This document shows, in pieces, positions 42,261-50,741 of a stretch of DNA of 55,044 nt. The position numbers and the translations under genes are program-made. Source of the DNA: a bacterium UBP8_UBA817 (GTDB lineage Bacteria > Margulisbacteria > Marinamargulisbacteria > SXXA01 > SICP01); contig CAMDGG010000008.1 of the NCBI GenBank assembly GCA_945898045.1, forward strand, positions 1 through 55,044. Reading direction: 5' to 3'. The notes beneath the pieces were generated by a model that searched no databases, had not been told where the DNA came from, and saw only the letters and a program-made list of their open reading frames with translations. How positions within the stretch are numbered: position 1 is the stretch's first letter; each line of letters starts with the position of its first letter.

Positions 42261-42839
42261 ATGAAAAAACACCTGCTCTGTCTATTACTTCTGGCGACGC
42301 TAACCACACCTATCTGGGCCAAAAATCCCATCGTCAATTTACAAACCACTCAGGGGGATATCATTATTGAATTGTATGTAGATAAAGCCCCTATTTCATG
42401 CAAAAATTTCCTCGCTTATGTTCAAGAAGGATTTTATGACGGCACTATATTTCACAGAGTCATTAAGAATTTTATGATTCAAGGCGGCGGATTTAACTCT
42501 GGTCTCAAAGAAAAAGAAACATTGGCCCCCATCATGAATGAAGCCACCAACGGACTAAAAAATGATATCGGCACCATAGCCATGGCCAGAACAGGTGAAG
42601 TAAACAGTGCAACAGCACAATTTTTCATCAACACCAATAACAATGCCTTCCTAAATCACAGAGGCACCAATCCACCCGATTATGGCTATGCCGTTTTCGG
42701 AAAAGTGATTCAAGGCCTCGATATCGTTAAAAAAATCGAAGCCAAGAAAACCACGAAAATGGGATACTATTCTGATGTACCAGTAGAAGAAATTGTGATT
42801 AAAAAAGCAAGTTTACTAAGGAAAGAAGAAAAAAAATAA
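42261..42839 (+). CDS. Exported cyclophilin-type peptidyl-prolyl isomerase
   Basis: This 192-residue protein has a signal peptide (MKKHLLCLLLLATLT..., cleavage near IWAK) and a single cyclophilin domain: TTQGDIIIELYVDKAP, NFLAYVQEGFYDGTIFHRVIKNFMIQGGG (in pieces), TIAMARTGEVNSATAQFFIN and YAVFGKVIQGLDIV. The active-site Arg in FHRV and the FMIQGG and QFFI segments are intact; the Trp seen in eukaryotic cyclophilins is absent, as in bacterial PpiA. It acts in periplasmic protein folding. It follows tpiA by 16 nt. Confidence 0.92.
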   Translation: MKKHLLCLLLLATLTTPIWAKNPIVNLQTTQGDIIIELYVDKAPISCKNFLAYVQEGFYDGTIFHRVIKNFMIQGGGFNSGLKEKETLAPIMNEATNGLKNDIGTIAMARTGEVNSATAQFFINTNNNAFLNHRGTNPPDYGYAVFGKVIQGLDIVKKIEAKKTTKMGYYSDVPVEEIVIKKASLLRKEEKK

Positions 42840-42872
42840 CCATACAAAAAACACACGCAGGCAGGAACTCAC

Positions 42873-43190
42873 ATGCAGAAAAAACTCGTAGCAACAGCAG
42901 CAAAAGAAACAGCGCGCGTATTTGAGGGTCTAGGTATTAAGTCAGATCCCGAAAAGGGAAATTGCGGTATCGGCGGGATTATAGCGCCAAAACCATCTCA
43001 CCAAGTTATTCAACTCGCGCTAGAGGCACTCACAAAATTAGAACACAGAGGGGCAAATAGCACCGATGGAACAAGTGACGGAATAGGGCTGCTTATTCGA
43101 TCACCCAAAATTCTCTACGAAGCTGAAAACCCGAGCCTCAAAGATAAACACTATGCAACCGGACACATTTTTTTGGATCCTAAAAAAAAG
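42873..43190 (+). pseudogene. gltB: Glutamate synthase large subunit, N-terminal amidotransferase remnant
   Basis: The first about 105 codons match the class II (Ntn) amidotransferase start of GltB: GNCGIGGIIAPKPSHQ, with Cys31 as the expected nucleophile after a propeptide, then ALEALTKLEHRGANSTDG, DGIGLLI and the YATGHIFLDP segment. Homology stops at an A/T palindrome near 43168-43189; after it the frame continues only to 43253 on unrelated residues. AGGAAC precedes the ATG. A GltB of about 1500 residues is expected, so this is a broken gene. The missing middle lies partly on the opposite strand just downstream. Confidence 0.8.
43168..43189. repeat. Palindrome at the gltB inversion junction
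   Basis: Seven T's, GGATCC, one T, then eight A's form a nearly perfect palindrome centred on 43177-43178. It sits exactly where the plus-strand and minus-strand gltB homologies meet, and is a plausible recombination point for the inversion. Confidence 0.6.
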
Positions 43191-43673
43191 TTTTCCGCCT
43201 TTACCAGGCTTCGCGCCTTGGGCATATTTATGTTCCAATGCGGCTTTATGTAAAAATTCATTGGTAACCCCAAATAAGGCAGATCCCATTTGCGCCATAG
43301 CATGAGGGTAATTTACAACGGGCGATTCCCCACCTTCACCCGTCTTACTAATCATGCCTAGAGAATTAAAAATTTCCGCAACCAATTCATGCGCTTGGGG
43401 ACTTAGTGATCCAAGAGACATACTCGCCCCTTGAATAAAGGGTGCCACATCCACCATAAGCTCGATATAGGGCTTAATATCCTGATAATAGGGCTTATCT
43501 TTTAATAAAGTATGATACTGAACTATTAAAGCGGCTTTATCAAAAGATCCTTTAGCCTCGCTATACCCCACTTTAGCAGGTTTAGAGGGTGCCACCCGAG
43601 CCTGATTAAATACACCCGCTCTCTTAAACGCCAACTCTCCAAATCCACCACGATTATCCACTGCTACCGACAT
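43188..43673 (-). pseudogene. gltB: Glutamate synthase large subunit, central-domain remnant (inverted)
   Basis: Read on the minus strand, about 162 codons resemble the N-terminal part of the GltB synthase (FMN) domain: ASMSLGSLSPQAHELVAEIFN, SKTGEGGESPV, ALFGVTNEFLHKA and YAQGAKPGKGGKL. In intact GltB this region follows the amidotransferase and linker domains on the same strand and goes on for several hundred residues more. Here it is on the opposite strand, breaks off at the palindrome after KPGKGGKL, and the open frame then runs into antisense sequence of the other remnant (to 43101). An ATG at 43673 exists but has no good ribosome site. Probably not functional. Confidence 0.78.
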
Positions 43674-43751
43674 AAAGAAAACCCCTACTCTATACTGTGA
43701 TTTTCCTGTTCTACGCTACTTAGTATTTTAGTCTTAAAACAATTCCCTATA

Positions 43752-44654
43752 CTACTCTGACACCTCGTTTACCATACCCTGTCTCCTTTTAAAGGAAAGT
43801 ACCGTATTGGACAACAACATCGCAATCGTCATCGGCCCCACCCCGCCAGGAACAGGCGTGATTGCAGACGCCAATGGCGCAACAGCATCATAATCCACAT
43901 CCCCAACCAAGCGATAGCCCCGAGAAGCTTCGGCATCCACAACGCGATTAATCCCAACATCCACCACGACAGCATCCGGCCGCACCATATCCGCGGTCAC
44001 AAAACCAGGCTGCCCAATGGCTGCAATTAAAATATCTGCTTGCTTAGTAATTTCTGATAAATTTTGTGATTTAGAATGACACACAGTCACTGTCGCATTG
44101 GCCCAAGAAGCCTTCTGCAAAAACAGTCCCGCCAACGGCTTTCCAACAATATGACTTCTACCCACAATCACAACATGGCGCCCCTCAACAGGAATTTGAT
44201 AGTACTTCAACAACTCAATAACACCATACGGCGTACAGGGCCAAAACGTGGGTAAGCCCAAAAATAATTTACCAACATTACTCGGATGAAATCCATCCAC
44301 ATCTTTATCTGGATCGATGATCTGCAACAACTTATCTTCATCATACCCCTGACCCAACGGCAAAGGCAGCTGCAATAAAATGCCATCAATATCTTCACGA
44401 TTATTTAAATTTTCAATAAGAGAGATCAGTTTATCTTCGCCATAATCAGCTTCTACTCGAAACTCAAAAGACGCCACACCAACTCGCTCGCACGCTTTTT
44501 TCTTCATACCCACATAGGCCTGAGAAGCAGGGTTTTCTCCCACCAAAATAACGGCTAATCCTGGCGCCCGACCCGCACGCGCAGTCAACTCTACAATTTC
44601 AGATTGCAATCGAGTCTGAATCGATTGCGAAACAACTTGCCCGTCTAAAATCAT
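43752..44654 (-). CDS. folD: Methylenetetrahydrofolate dehydrogenase / cyclohydrolase
   Basis: FolD oxidises 5,10-methylene-THF and opens the methenyl form to 10-formyl-THF, which purine synthesis uses. The 300-residue protein has PGLAVILVGENPASQAYVGMKKKAC with the catalytic Lys, GILLQLPLPLG, DPDKDVDGFHPSNVGKL, the NADP-binding VVIVGRSHIVGKPLAGL and the closing TPVPGGVGPMTIAMLL. The ATG at 44654 is one base after the dUTPase stop (TAA-C-ATG); a TTG at 44666 would add four residues. It is the second gene of the dut-folD unit. Confidence 0.95.
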   Translation of the reverse strand: MILDGQVVSQSIQTRLQSEIVELTARAGRAPGLAVILVGENPASQAYVGMKKKACERVGVASFEFRVEADYGEDKLISLIENLNNREDIDGILLQLPLPLGQGYDEDKLLQIIDPDKDVDGFHPSNVGKLFLGLPTFWPCTPYGVIELLKYYQIPVEGRHVVIVGRSHIVGKPLAGLFLQKASWANATVTVCHSKSQNLSEITKQADILIAAIGQPGFVTADMVRPDAVVVDVGINRVVDAEASRGYRLVGDVDYDAVAPLASAITPVPGGVGPMTIAMLLSNTVLSFKRRQGMVNEVSE

Positions 44655-44655
44655 G

Positions 44656-45066
44656 TTATTGCTCAAATCCTAATACGAACTGTTTATTATCCTCTATGCC
44701 ATTTTTATATTTGTCATAAGTTCCTTCTTTGTAACCTTGTTCCTGGCGGTCGTGATTCAACTTATTTTTCTTCGCATACAATTCAAAAACATCTTGCGCA
44801 TTCATGCCTGCAATAGTACACATAGACACCCAAAAATGCAGCATATCTACCAATTCAACTTTAATATTGCCCCAATCTTCTTCGTCTTTTTTCCACCACT
44901 TCCAGTTCAAACTATCTACCGCTTCTGCGGATTCTTGACGAAGGGCCAATTCAAAATTCAAAAACCATTTACGACGTACTTCCGGATCCGAAATTTCTTC
45001 ATATAAAGCAGGATTAATACGGCGATTCAATTCTATTTGTTTCTCAAAAATATCCTGCAAATTCAT
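44656..45066 (-). CDS. dut: Dimeric (all-alpha) dUTPase
   Basis: This 136-residue all-alpha NTP pyrophosphatase is of the dimeric dUTPase type found in Campylobacter, trypanosomes and phages, not the usual trimeric beta enzyme. It has the metal-binding helices QESAEAVDSLNWKWWKK and NIKVELVDMLHFWVSM (Glu...Asp), then KKNKLNHDRQEQGYKEG and DNK near the end. It removes dUTP and makes dUMP. The ATG at 45066 is chosen because CGGAGGA lies 8 nt upstream; the open frame continues 46 codons further without support. The promoter CTGACG-17-TATTAT is just upstream; it is divergent from comM. Confidence 0.88.
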   Translation of the reverse strand: MNLQDIFEKQIELNRRINPALYEEISDPEVRRKWFLNFELALRQESAEAVDSLNWKWWKKDEEDWGNIKVELVDMLHFWVSMCTIAGMNAQDVFELYAKKNKLNHDRQEQGYKEGTYDKYKNGIEDNKQFVLGFEQ

Positions 45067-45097
45067 AAAAATATCCTCCGGAAAATCAATAATATTC

Positions 45098-45126
45098 ATA
45101 ATAACGCGAAAGTGTGGTTGCGTCAG
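45098..45126 (-). promoter_or_regulatory. Promoter of dut-folD
   Basis: On the minus strand CTGACG (45126-45121), 17 nt, TATTAT (45103-45098), giving a leader of about 25 nt with a strong Shine-Dalgarno. It confirms the short dut start. Confidence 0.6.
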
Positions 45127-45179
45127 CAATAAAAAATAATGAGCATAGCTACGTAATTTTACACAAATTTTAATAATAA

Positions 45180-45208
45180 TTGACGGAATTGTAGAAATGG
45201 CCAATAAT
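45180..45208 (+). promoter_or_regulatory. Promoter of comM, leaderless spacing
   Basis: TTGACG (45180-45185), exactly 17 nt, AATAAT (45203-45208), then 6 nt to the comM ATG. The expected transcription start is the A of the start codon. This is the best-supported leaderless promoter in the window. Confidence 0.65.
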
Positions 45209-45214
45209 AATTAA

Positions 45215-46714
45215 ATGTTATCCAAACTCAAAAGCGCCGCACTCATCGGCATCGATGCCATAGAAATCAGCGTCGAAGTAGATGCCACCAGAGGCCTCCC
45301 AAAAGAACTTTTTTCCGGACTTCCAGACACCGTCATCAGAGAAAGCAAAGACCGTATCCGTACAGCCATCAAAAATACACACTACTACTATCCGCCCAAC
45401 GTCTACACCATACACTTAGCCCCCGCAGACCTCCCTAAAGAAGGCCCCTTTTTCGACCTCCCCATCGCGCTTGGCATCTTAGAATCAACCGGCCAACTCA
45501 AACTTCCCGACCCCAACGCCCTCTACATCGGAGAACTCTCTTTAGGTGGTGACATAAGGCCCATTCGAGGCATACTTTCCATCTGCCAAATGGCCATCAA
45601 CAACGGGATCACACGCATCTATCTACCCTTCGACAACGCCAAAGAAGCCAGCATGATTCCAGACATTGACATCATGCCCGTCAAAAGTTTACGAGATTTC
45701 AAAAACCCCATCTTACCCGAACCCCATACCCTCCCAATCCAACAAATTCTCTCAGAATATCCACAGGATTTTCACGACATCAAAGGCCAACTAGCCGCCA
45801 AACGAGCCATCGAAATAGCAGCCTCAGGTAAACATAATATTCTGCTGATCGGTTCGCCTGGATCCGGGAAAACCATGCTCATCAAACGGCTCCCCAACAT
45901 CCTCCCGCCTCTCACCCACCTCGAAGCTATCGAAACCCACAAAATCCAAAGCGTAAACCGAAAAGAACACACCTCCCAAAGCTTCAACTGGGAACGACCG
46001 TTTAGATCCCCACACCACTCCATCTCACACATCGGCCTCGTCGGTGGAGGCAGAATACCCCAACCCGGCGAAATAAGTCTCGCTCACAACGGCGTGCTTT
46101 TTCTAGACGAATTTCCAGAGTTCGATAGAAACGCACTCGAAGTCCTCCGGCAACCGCTAGAAGAACACAGCATTCAAATCACACGCGCCAATTTCAACAT
46201 CACCTACCCCGCCAACTTTCTCTTCGCCGCAGCCATGAATCCCTGCCCCTGTGGCTACTACCAAGATAAAACAAAAAAATGCCAATGCAATCCGCTACAA
46301 ATTCAAAAATATTGGAAAAAGATTTCTGGCCCCATTCTTGATCGAATCGACATCATCGTCGACGTCCCCAGGCTCAACAAAGAAGACTATACAGAAATAA
46401 CTTCAGACAAAAATCCATTCACCACAGAAAAGATTAAAACCAGAGTCGCCGAAACACGAATACAACAAACCCAACGATTCCAAACTTCAAAATGCAACGG
46501 AGACATGAGCCCCAAAGAATTAGAAACCTACTGCACATTAGATAAAGAAAGCAAAAAACTTTTGGGAGACAGCATGGACAAAGGACTACTCACCGGACGA
46601 TCCCGAGACAAAGTATTAAAAGTAGCACGTACCATCGCAGACATCTCAAAAAGCGAAGACATTCAATTAGCCCACCTTTGCGAAGCTTTGCAATATAGGC
46701 CGAAGAAATGGTAA
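45215..46714 (+). CDS. comM: ComM/YifB-family AAA+ Mg-chelatase-like ATPase
   Basis: This 499-residue protein has the ChlI-like N-terminal domain (ALIGIDAIEISVEVDATRGLP, GLPDTVIRESKDRIRTAI), the AAA+ core with Walker A LLIGSPGSGKTMLIKRLPNILPP (about 211-230), FRSPHHSISHIGLVGGG, Walker B GVLFLDEFPEF and MNPCPCGYY, and the C-terminal domain with GLLTGRSRDKVLKVARTIAD. ComM drives branch migration during natural transformation, so DNA uptake is possible though no other competence genes are here. It has no Shine-Dalgarno; a promoter ends 6 nt upstream of the ATG. Confidence 0.95.
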   Translation: MLSKLKSAALIGIDAIEISVEVDATRGLPKELFSGLPDTVIRESKDRIRTAIKNTHYYYPPNVYTIHLAPADLPKEGPFFDLPIALGILESTGQLKLPDPNALYIGELSLGGDIRPIRGILSICQMAINNGITRIYLPFDNAKEASMIPDIDIMPVKSLRDFKNPILPEPHTLPIQQILSEYPQDFHDIKGQLAAKRAIEIAASGKHNILLIGSPGSGKTMLIKRLPNILPPLTHLEAIETHKIQSVNRKEHTSQSFNWERPFRSPHHSISHIGLVGGGRIPQPGEISLAHNGVLFLDEFPEFDRNALEVLRQPLEEHSIQITRANFNITYPANFLFAAAMNPCPCGYYQDKTKKCQCNPLQIQKYWKKISGPILDRIDIIVDVPRLNKEDYTEITSDKNPFTTEKIKTRVAETRIQQTQRFQTSKCNGDMSPKELETYCTLDKESKKLLGDSMDKGLLTGRSRDKVLKVARTIADISKSEDIQLAHLCEALQYRPKKW

Positions 46715-46721
46715 ACATACA

Positions 46722-47267
46722 ATGAACGAAACAATACCTTCAGAAATTATTGAAACAAAAATACACATCCTAAGAGGACAAAAAATAATACTCGATAAAG
46801 ATTTGGCTATTCTGTACAACGTCTCAACACGAGACCTAAACAAAGCTGTCAAACGCAACGAAAAACGTTTCCCGGATGATTTCATCATCAAAATAACACA
46901 AAAAGAATTCAACTTGATGTTCCACACTGGAACATCAAGTTGGGGTGGAACAAGAAAATTACCCACTGGTTTCACAGAAAATGGCATAGCGATGTTATCA
47001 GGAATCCTAAATAGCGATCGAGCCATCCAGGTCAACATTCAAATCATGAGAACATTCACAAAACTTCGAAAACTCATGATTGAAAACAAAGACATCCACG
47101 AAAAAATATCAAAACTAGAAAAAGAATATAAGTTAAAATTCAATAAACTAAGCAATCACGTCCAAATAATTTTTGACACACTAAATCAAATACTAAGCCC
47201 GCCAACAAACCACAACCCAATAGGCTTCATAAAACCAGAGCACCCAAAAAACCAAAAACTTTCATGA
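46722..47267 (+). CDS. ORF6N-domain DNA-binding protein
   Basis: In 181 residues, 1-110 match the ORF6N domain common in phages and mobile elements: EIIETKIHILRGQKIILDKDLAILYNVSTRDLNKAVKRN (in pieces), FPDDFIIKIT, TSSWGGTRKLPTGFTENGIAMLSGIL and the VNIQIMRTFTKLR helix. A coiled coil follows (about 115-165). It starts 7 nt after comM and its last codon overlaps the M1 peptidase start (ATGA). The coding sequence contains a perfect 14-bp inverted repeat at 46910-46942. The likely role is DNA binding or regulation; no phage genes flank it. Confidence 0.88.
   Translation: MNETIPSEIIETKIHILRGQKIILDKDLAILYNVSTRDLNKAVKRNEKRFPDDFIIKITQKEFNLMFHTGTSSWGGTRKLPTGFTENGIAMLSGILNSDRAIQVNIQIMRTFTKLRKLMIENKDIHEKISKLEKEYKLKFNKLSNHVQIIFDTLNQILSPPTNHNPIGFIKPEHPKNQKLS
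46910..46942. repeat. Perfect 14-bp inverted repeat inside the ORF6N gene
   Basis: CAACTTGATGTTCC (46910-46923), loop ACACT, GGAACATCAAGTTG (46929-46942). It encodes the residues around NLMFHTGTSSW, in the middle of the ORF6N domain. The RNA hairpin would be very stable for a coding region. Confidence 0.85.
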
Positions 47268-49981
47268 ATTCGAAAATCCTCTGCCTCATACTCTTAAACC
47301 TCTCCACAACCCTCTACGCACAAACCACGCTATCCCAATACAGCCTTTCAGTCACCGCTAATCCCACAACAAAAACACTACAAGGCCACGAAACCATTCT
47401 CTTTCAAAACCCGTTTCAATACCCCATCAAAAAATGCTACATCCGCCTATCCAATCAGGCACAAAAACCCAATCCATTTTTACCAGATTTTGCACAAGAT
47501 ATTGGCTACAAAAATGGATTCGAAGAAAGCGGCATTTCGATTACGAATATCGAATCAGAACAAAAAAAGCTGACTTATAGATTCATCCAAGATCCAAGAA
47601 AAATAAAAAAATTCTCAATCGATCAAACCCTCTGTGAAATCGAACTATCCACAACACTCAACATCGGAGAATCACTACCCATAACACTTGATTTCATCAC
47701 TAAAATCCCCGAAGTCTACTCTATAGATTCAGGAGAAGAAAAATGGGCCCTAAACGATACTTACATACTCCGATCAAACTGGTACCCCATCGAAGCCACT
47801 CACACAAAAGAACAGTGGGACTTTGAATCCTCCACACCTCAAACGCACCAACTCAAAACCTGCACCTTCACCGTCCCAAGAGGCTACACAATTGCACTTT
47901 CGGGAGATACAACAACCACCACACAAAATGCGCTATTCACTACAACAACCAGCTCTTTTAAAACACCTATAGATACGATGTCCGTTGCCTTCAGCAAACA
48001 CTTCACAGAAACATCCTTACAACATAATCAAACGCAGCTCTTAATCTACTCACCTCTCCCCTCTTACGCATCCGAAATTCAGCTGATAAAACAAGCCTGC
48101 CTAGACGCACTAGATACCTATACTCAAAAATTTGGCCCCCTCCAAAACCAAAGAATTCTTATTATCAATTCCCCCATCCGAGGATTATGGGGCATGGCCG
48201 CCAACGGATTTATCATCCTAGGAGACACATCATTTGGATCTGCAAATATGCTTGTTCCACGAACACTTGATCGCATTATCGAATATCTCGTCGCGCATGA
48301 ACTGGGTCATCAGTGGGCAGGCATAGGAACCGTCATCGACTTTGGATCAGAAAATGTCCTAAGCGAAGGACTAACAGACTATTTAGCCATCACACATTTC
48401 GAAGAAAAATATGGACGCGAAAGCAATCTAAATGATGCCCATAAACCGTCCTTTTCAAAAAACATACTGGCATTCATCTCCTCCGAAACTAGACTAAAAT
48501 CCTTTACACTCTCAGACACAAGTCACATCAACTACATACAAAATGTTAGAGATGGATTCGACGAACCCGTCATCCAAAAAGCAGAAAACAGCATTATCAA
48601 CAGCAGACAAACACGCGATTACAACAAAGGCTATCTTCTGTTCACTACACTAGAAAACTACATAGGAAAAGAAGCCCTAGAAAAAGGTCTCCACCGTTAT
48701 TTTAATGAAAATAAATATCAACCCGTCACCACTGAAACTCTAAAACAAGCGCTGCAAAAAGAAACCGCCCTCCCACTCGACATCTTTTTTCAAAAATGGT
48801 TTTACGAATCCTCACAAATCGATTTTTCGATCAAAAACATAACAGCAACCAACATAACGATTAAAAAAACCGGAACAGCCCCCAGCGGACTCGACGTCGA
48901 TGCACTCTACGAAAACAACATCACACACCACTATCACATCAACGAAACCACCTCCGACATGAATCTCCCCATCACATCAAATCAACACCTAAAAGGCATC
49001 ATCTTAGATCCCAATAGCCGCATCCTAGAAACCAACAAACAAAACAACAAAACCGTCAACAATCTAGACCTCTATGCCCTATACAATGTCAACGAACGAT
49101 ACAAAAGACATCCTCAGGAAAATTACTTAATCAATTTAGGAGTGTTCTCCACGCCCTTTTTCACCGGCATCGGCCTCTCAGGAACAGACGACACAACCCA
49201 CCAATGGACCCTCTCACCCGAATCAACTGGAACCGCCATTTCACCAAAAGCAACCTGGACATGGCTACTGCCCAGAAACCAATACGCGACCCTTTCCGCC
49301 ATCCCAAATGGCACTACATGGGACATTGGTTTTGACTACATACTCCCTCTGTTTTCAACTGTCGAAACAGGATATTACGGCCACTACCTATACCCCACAT
49401 CACAGATCTCATTCACAACCATACGAAAAGAATTCACAACTCGTTTCCAATACATAGACATTCAAAACGGCTGGATAGGAACAACCTCGCTAAAATTAGA
49501 AAGTAAAAACACAAACGCTTTCCAAGTCTCAGTTACAAAAGCATTGCGACTACTACCCAATATCATTCTTGCGCCACGTCTTGGCTACAGCAATAACTCA
49601 AAAACCAACATCCGGGGATACGAACCAACTTCTAAAGAAGACGGAAATCAATTTGCAACCGCATCTTTAGACATGCTATTCCCCATCGTGAATGACCTTT
49701 CTATCAATGTTGCTTCACTATTTAAAATCAGATCTTTATCTGGAAGTATTTTCAGGGACATAGAAATCGAGTGGCCAACAAATAAAGACGTCTCAAAACA
49801 AACCCATCACACAATTGGTGCAGAACTAGGGATTCTTTTGACCACCATTGCCGATATACCCATCCCGCTTGTTATCGGATACGCTCACCTCCTAGACTCC
49901 AAGCCAGCTCTAGCAGAAGACACCTACTACATCTCACTACAAACCCCACTCTCCCTTTACGCATTGGTTTTCGGCCACTAA
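47264..49981 (+). CDS. M1-family zinc metallopeptidase fused to a C-terminal outer-membrane barrel-like domain
   Basis: This is a 905-residue exported protein. Residues 1-19 are a signal peptide (cleavage near TLYA). About 20-240 are the M1 N-terminal beta domain (YSLSVTANPTTKTLQGHETILFQN in pieces). The catalytic domain has HELGH at 345-349, Glu368 as the third zinc ligand 18 residues later, and RDYNKGYLLF with the likely catalytic Tyr453. The GAMEN motif that binds a free N-terminus is replaced by GMAAN (310-314), so strict aminopeptidase action is doubtful. From about 600 on the sequence is beta-strand rich and contains TNIRGYEPTSKEDGNQ (782-796), like the RGY motif of Omp85 barrels, ending with short amphipathic strands. 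The ATG overlaps the ORF6N stop. The peptidase is seen clearly; the barrel assignment is moderate. Confidence 0.78.
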   Translation: MNSKILCLILLNLSTTLYAQTTLSQYSLSVTANPTTKTLQGHETILFQNPFQYPIKKCYIRLSNQAQKPNPFLPDFAQDIGYKNGFEESGISITNIESEQKKLTYRFIQDPRKIKKFSIDQTLCEIELSTTLNIGESLPITLDFITKIPEVYSIDSGEEKWALNDTYILRSNWYPIEATHTKEQWDFESSTPQTHQLKTCTFTVPRGYTIALSGDTTTTTQNALFTTTTSSFKTPIDTMSVAFSKHFTETSLQHNQTQLLIYSPLPSYASEIQLIKQACLDALDTYTQKFGPLQNQRILIINSPIRGLWGMAANGFIILGDTSFGSANMLVPRTLDRIIEYLVAHELGHQWAGIGTVIDFGSENVLSEGLTDYLAITHFEEKYGRESNLNDAHKPSFSKNILAFISSETRLKSFTLSDTSHINYIQNVRDGFDEPVIQKAENSIINSRQTRDYNKGYLLFTTLENYIGKEALEKGLHRYFNENKYQPVTTETLKQALQKETALPLDIFFQKWFYESSQIDFSIKNITATNITIKKTGTAPSGLDVDALYENNITHHYHINETTSDMNLPITSNQHLKGIILDPNSRILETNKQNNKTVNNLDLYALYNVNERYKRHPQENYLINLGVFSTPFFTGIGLSGTDDTTHQWTLSPESTGTAISPKATWTWLLPRNQYATLSAIPNGTTWDIGFDYILPLFSTVETGYYGHYLYPTSQISFTTIRKEFTTRFQYIDIQNGWIGTTSLKLESKNTNAFQVSVTKALRLLPNIILAPRLGYSNNSKTNIRGYEPTSKEDGNQFATASLDMLFPIVNDLSINVASLFKIRSLSGSIFRDIEIEWPTNKDVSKQTHHTIGAELGILLTTIADIPIPLVIGYAHLLDSKPALAEDTYYISLQTPLSLYALVFGH

Positions 49982-49990
49982 CATAAACTC

Positions 49991-50725
49991 ATGCACCGCA
50001 TTTTTATCAAAGACGACCAATGGCACAACACACAACTCCTCTTAAGCGATGAGCAAACACACCATTTAAACACCGTCGTTAGAATAAAAAAAAATGACCC
50101 TCTCGAAGTCACCACTACTAAGAAAACATATCAAGTTAGTGTCAGCTCAATCCAAAAAAACAAACTAGAATTTACAATTAATCAAGAAACAACACACCCC
50201 AAAAAAGACCATCACATCACACTCATTCAAGCGCTTCCCAAACAAGATAAATTTGCGGAAATAATTAAAAAATGTACCGAACTTGGCATCGACGAAATCA
50301 TTCCCGTCATCACAGAAAGATGCCTCGTCAAAGCACACAATATAAAACAAGAAAATAAATTGGAAAGATGGAACAAGATCGCACTCGCAGCAAGCGAGCA
50401 AAGCAAGCGAACAACATTGCCAGAGATTCATCCCATTTACGCTTTAAGAGAACTCAAAGAGAAACTAGACCTTCAAAAGTACGATATAAAATTAGTATGT
50501 TGGGAAGAAGAAAAGAAACAAACATTGAAATCACTAATAAATGAAAATAAAAATCCGAGGAATATCTTGATTTTTATCGGCCCGGAAGGCGGCATCAGCC
50601 AAGAAGAAATAACATTCCTAACCCAGCTAGATTTTCAAAGCGTTAGTATTTCCGAAACCATCTTACGCGTTGAAAACGCCGCATTCCTTGCCATCGCAAA
50701 TATCTTATACGCGTATCAAATTTAA
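49991..50725 (+). CDS. rsmE: 16S rRNA m3U1498 methyltransferase
   Basis: RsmE methylates U1498 of 16S rRNA. The 244-residue protein has an N-terminal PUA-like domain (MHRIFI, HHLNTVVRIKKNDPLEV) and a SPOUT knotted domain: ITLIQALPKQDKFAEIIKKCTELGI (in pieces), PVITERC, AASEQSKRTTLPEI, IFIGPEGGISQEE and ILRVENAAFLAIANILYA. It starts 9 nt after the M1 peptidase gene and is convergent with the histone-like gene. Confidence 0.94.
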   Translation: MHRIFIKDDQWHNTQLLLSDEQTHHLNTVVRIKKNDPLEVTTTKKTYQVSVSSIQKNKLEFTINQETTHPKKDHHITLIQALPKQDKFAEIIKKCTELGIDEIIPVITERCLVKAHNIKQENKLERWNKIALAASEQSKRTTLPEIHPIYALRELKEKLDLQKYDIKLVCWEEEKKQTLKSLINENKNPRNILIFIGPEGGISQEEITFLTQLDFQSVSISETILRVENAAFLAIANILYAYQI

Positions 50726-50741
50726 TTGATAACGGTATAAT

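Noticed and set aside
43101-43673. Minus-strand open frame as an intact 190-residue gene
   Set aside because: The last about 28 residues are antisense of the other gltB remnant, and the recognisable part is only an internal piece of GltB.
46722-47267. Prophage remnant, on the basis of the ORF6N gene and the XRE pair at 33 kb
   Set aside because: No integrase, terminase, capsid or other phage gene is in the window, and the two loci are 13 kb apart among core genes.
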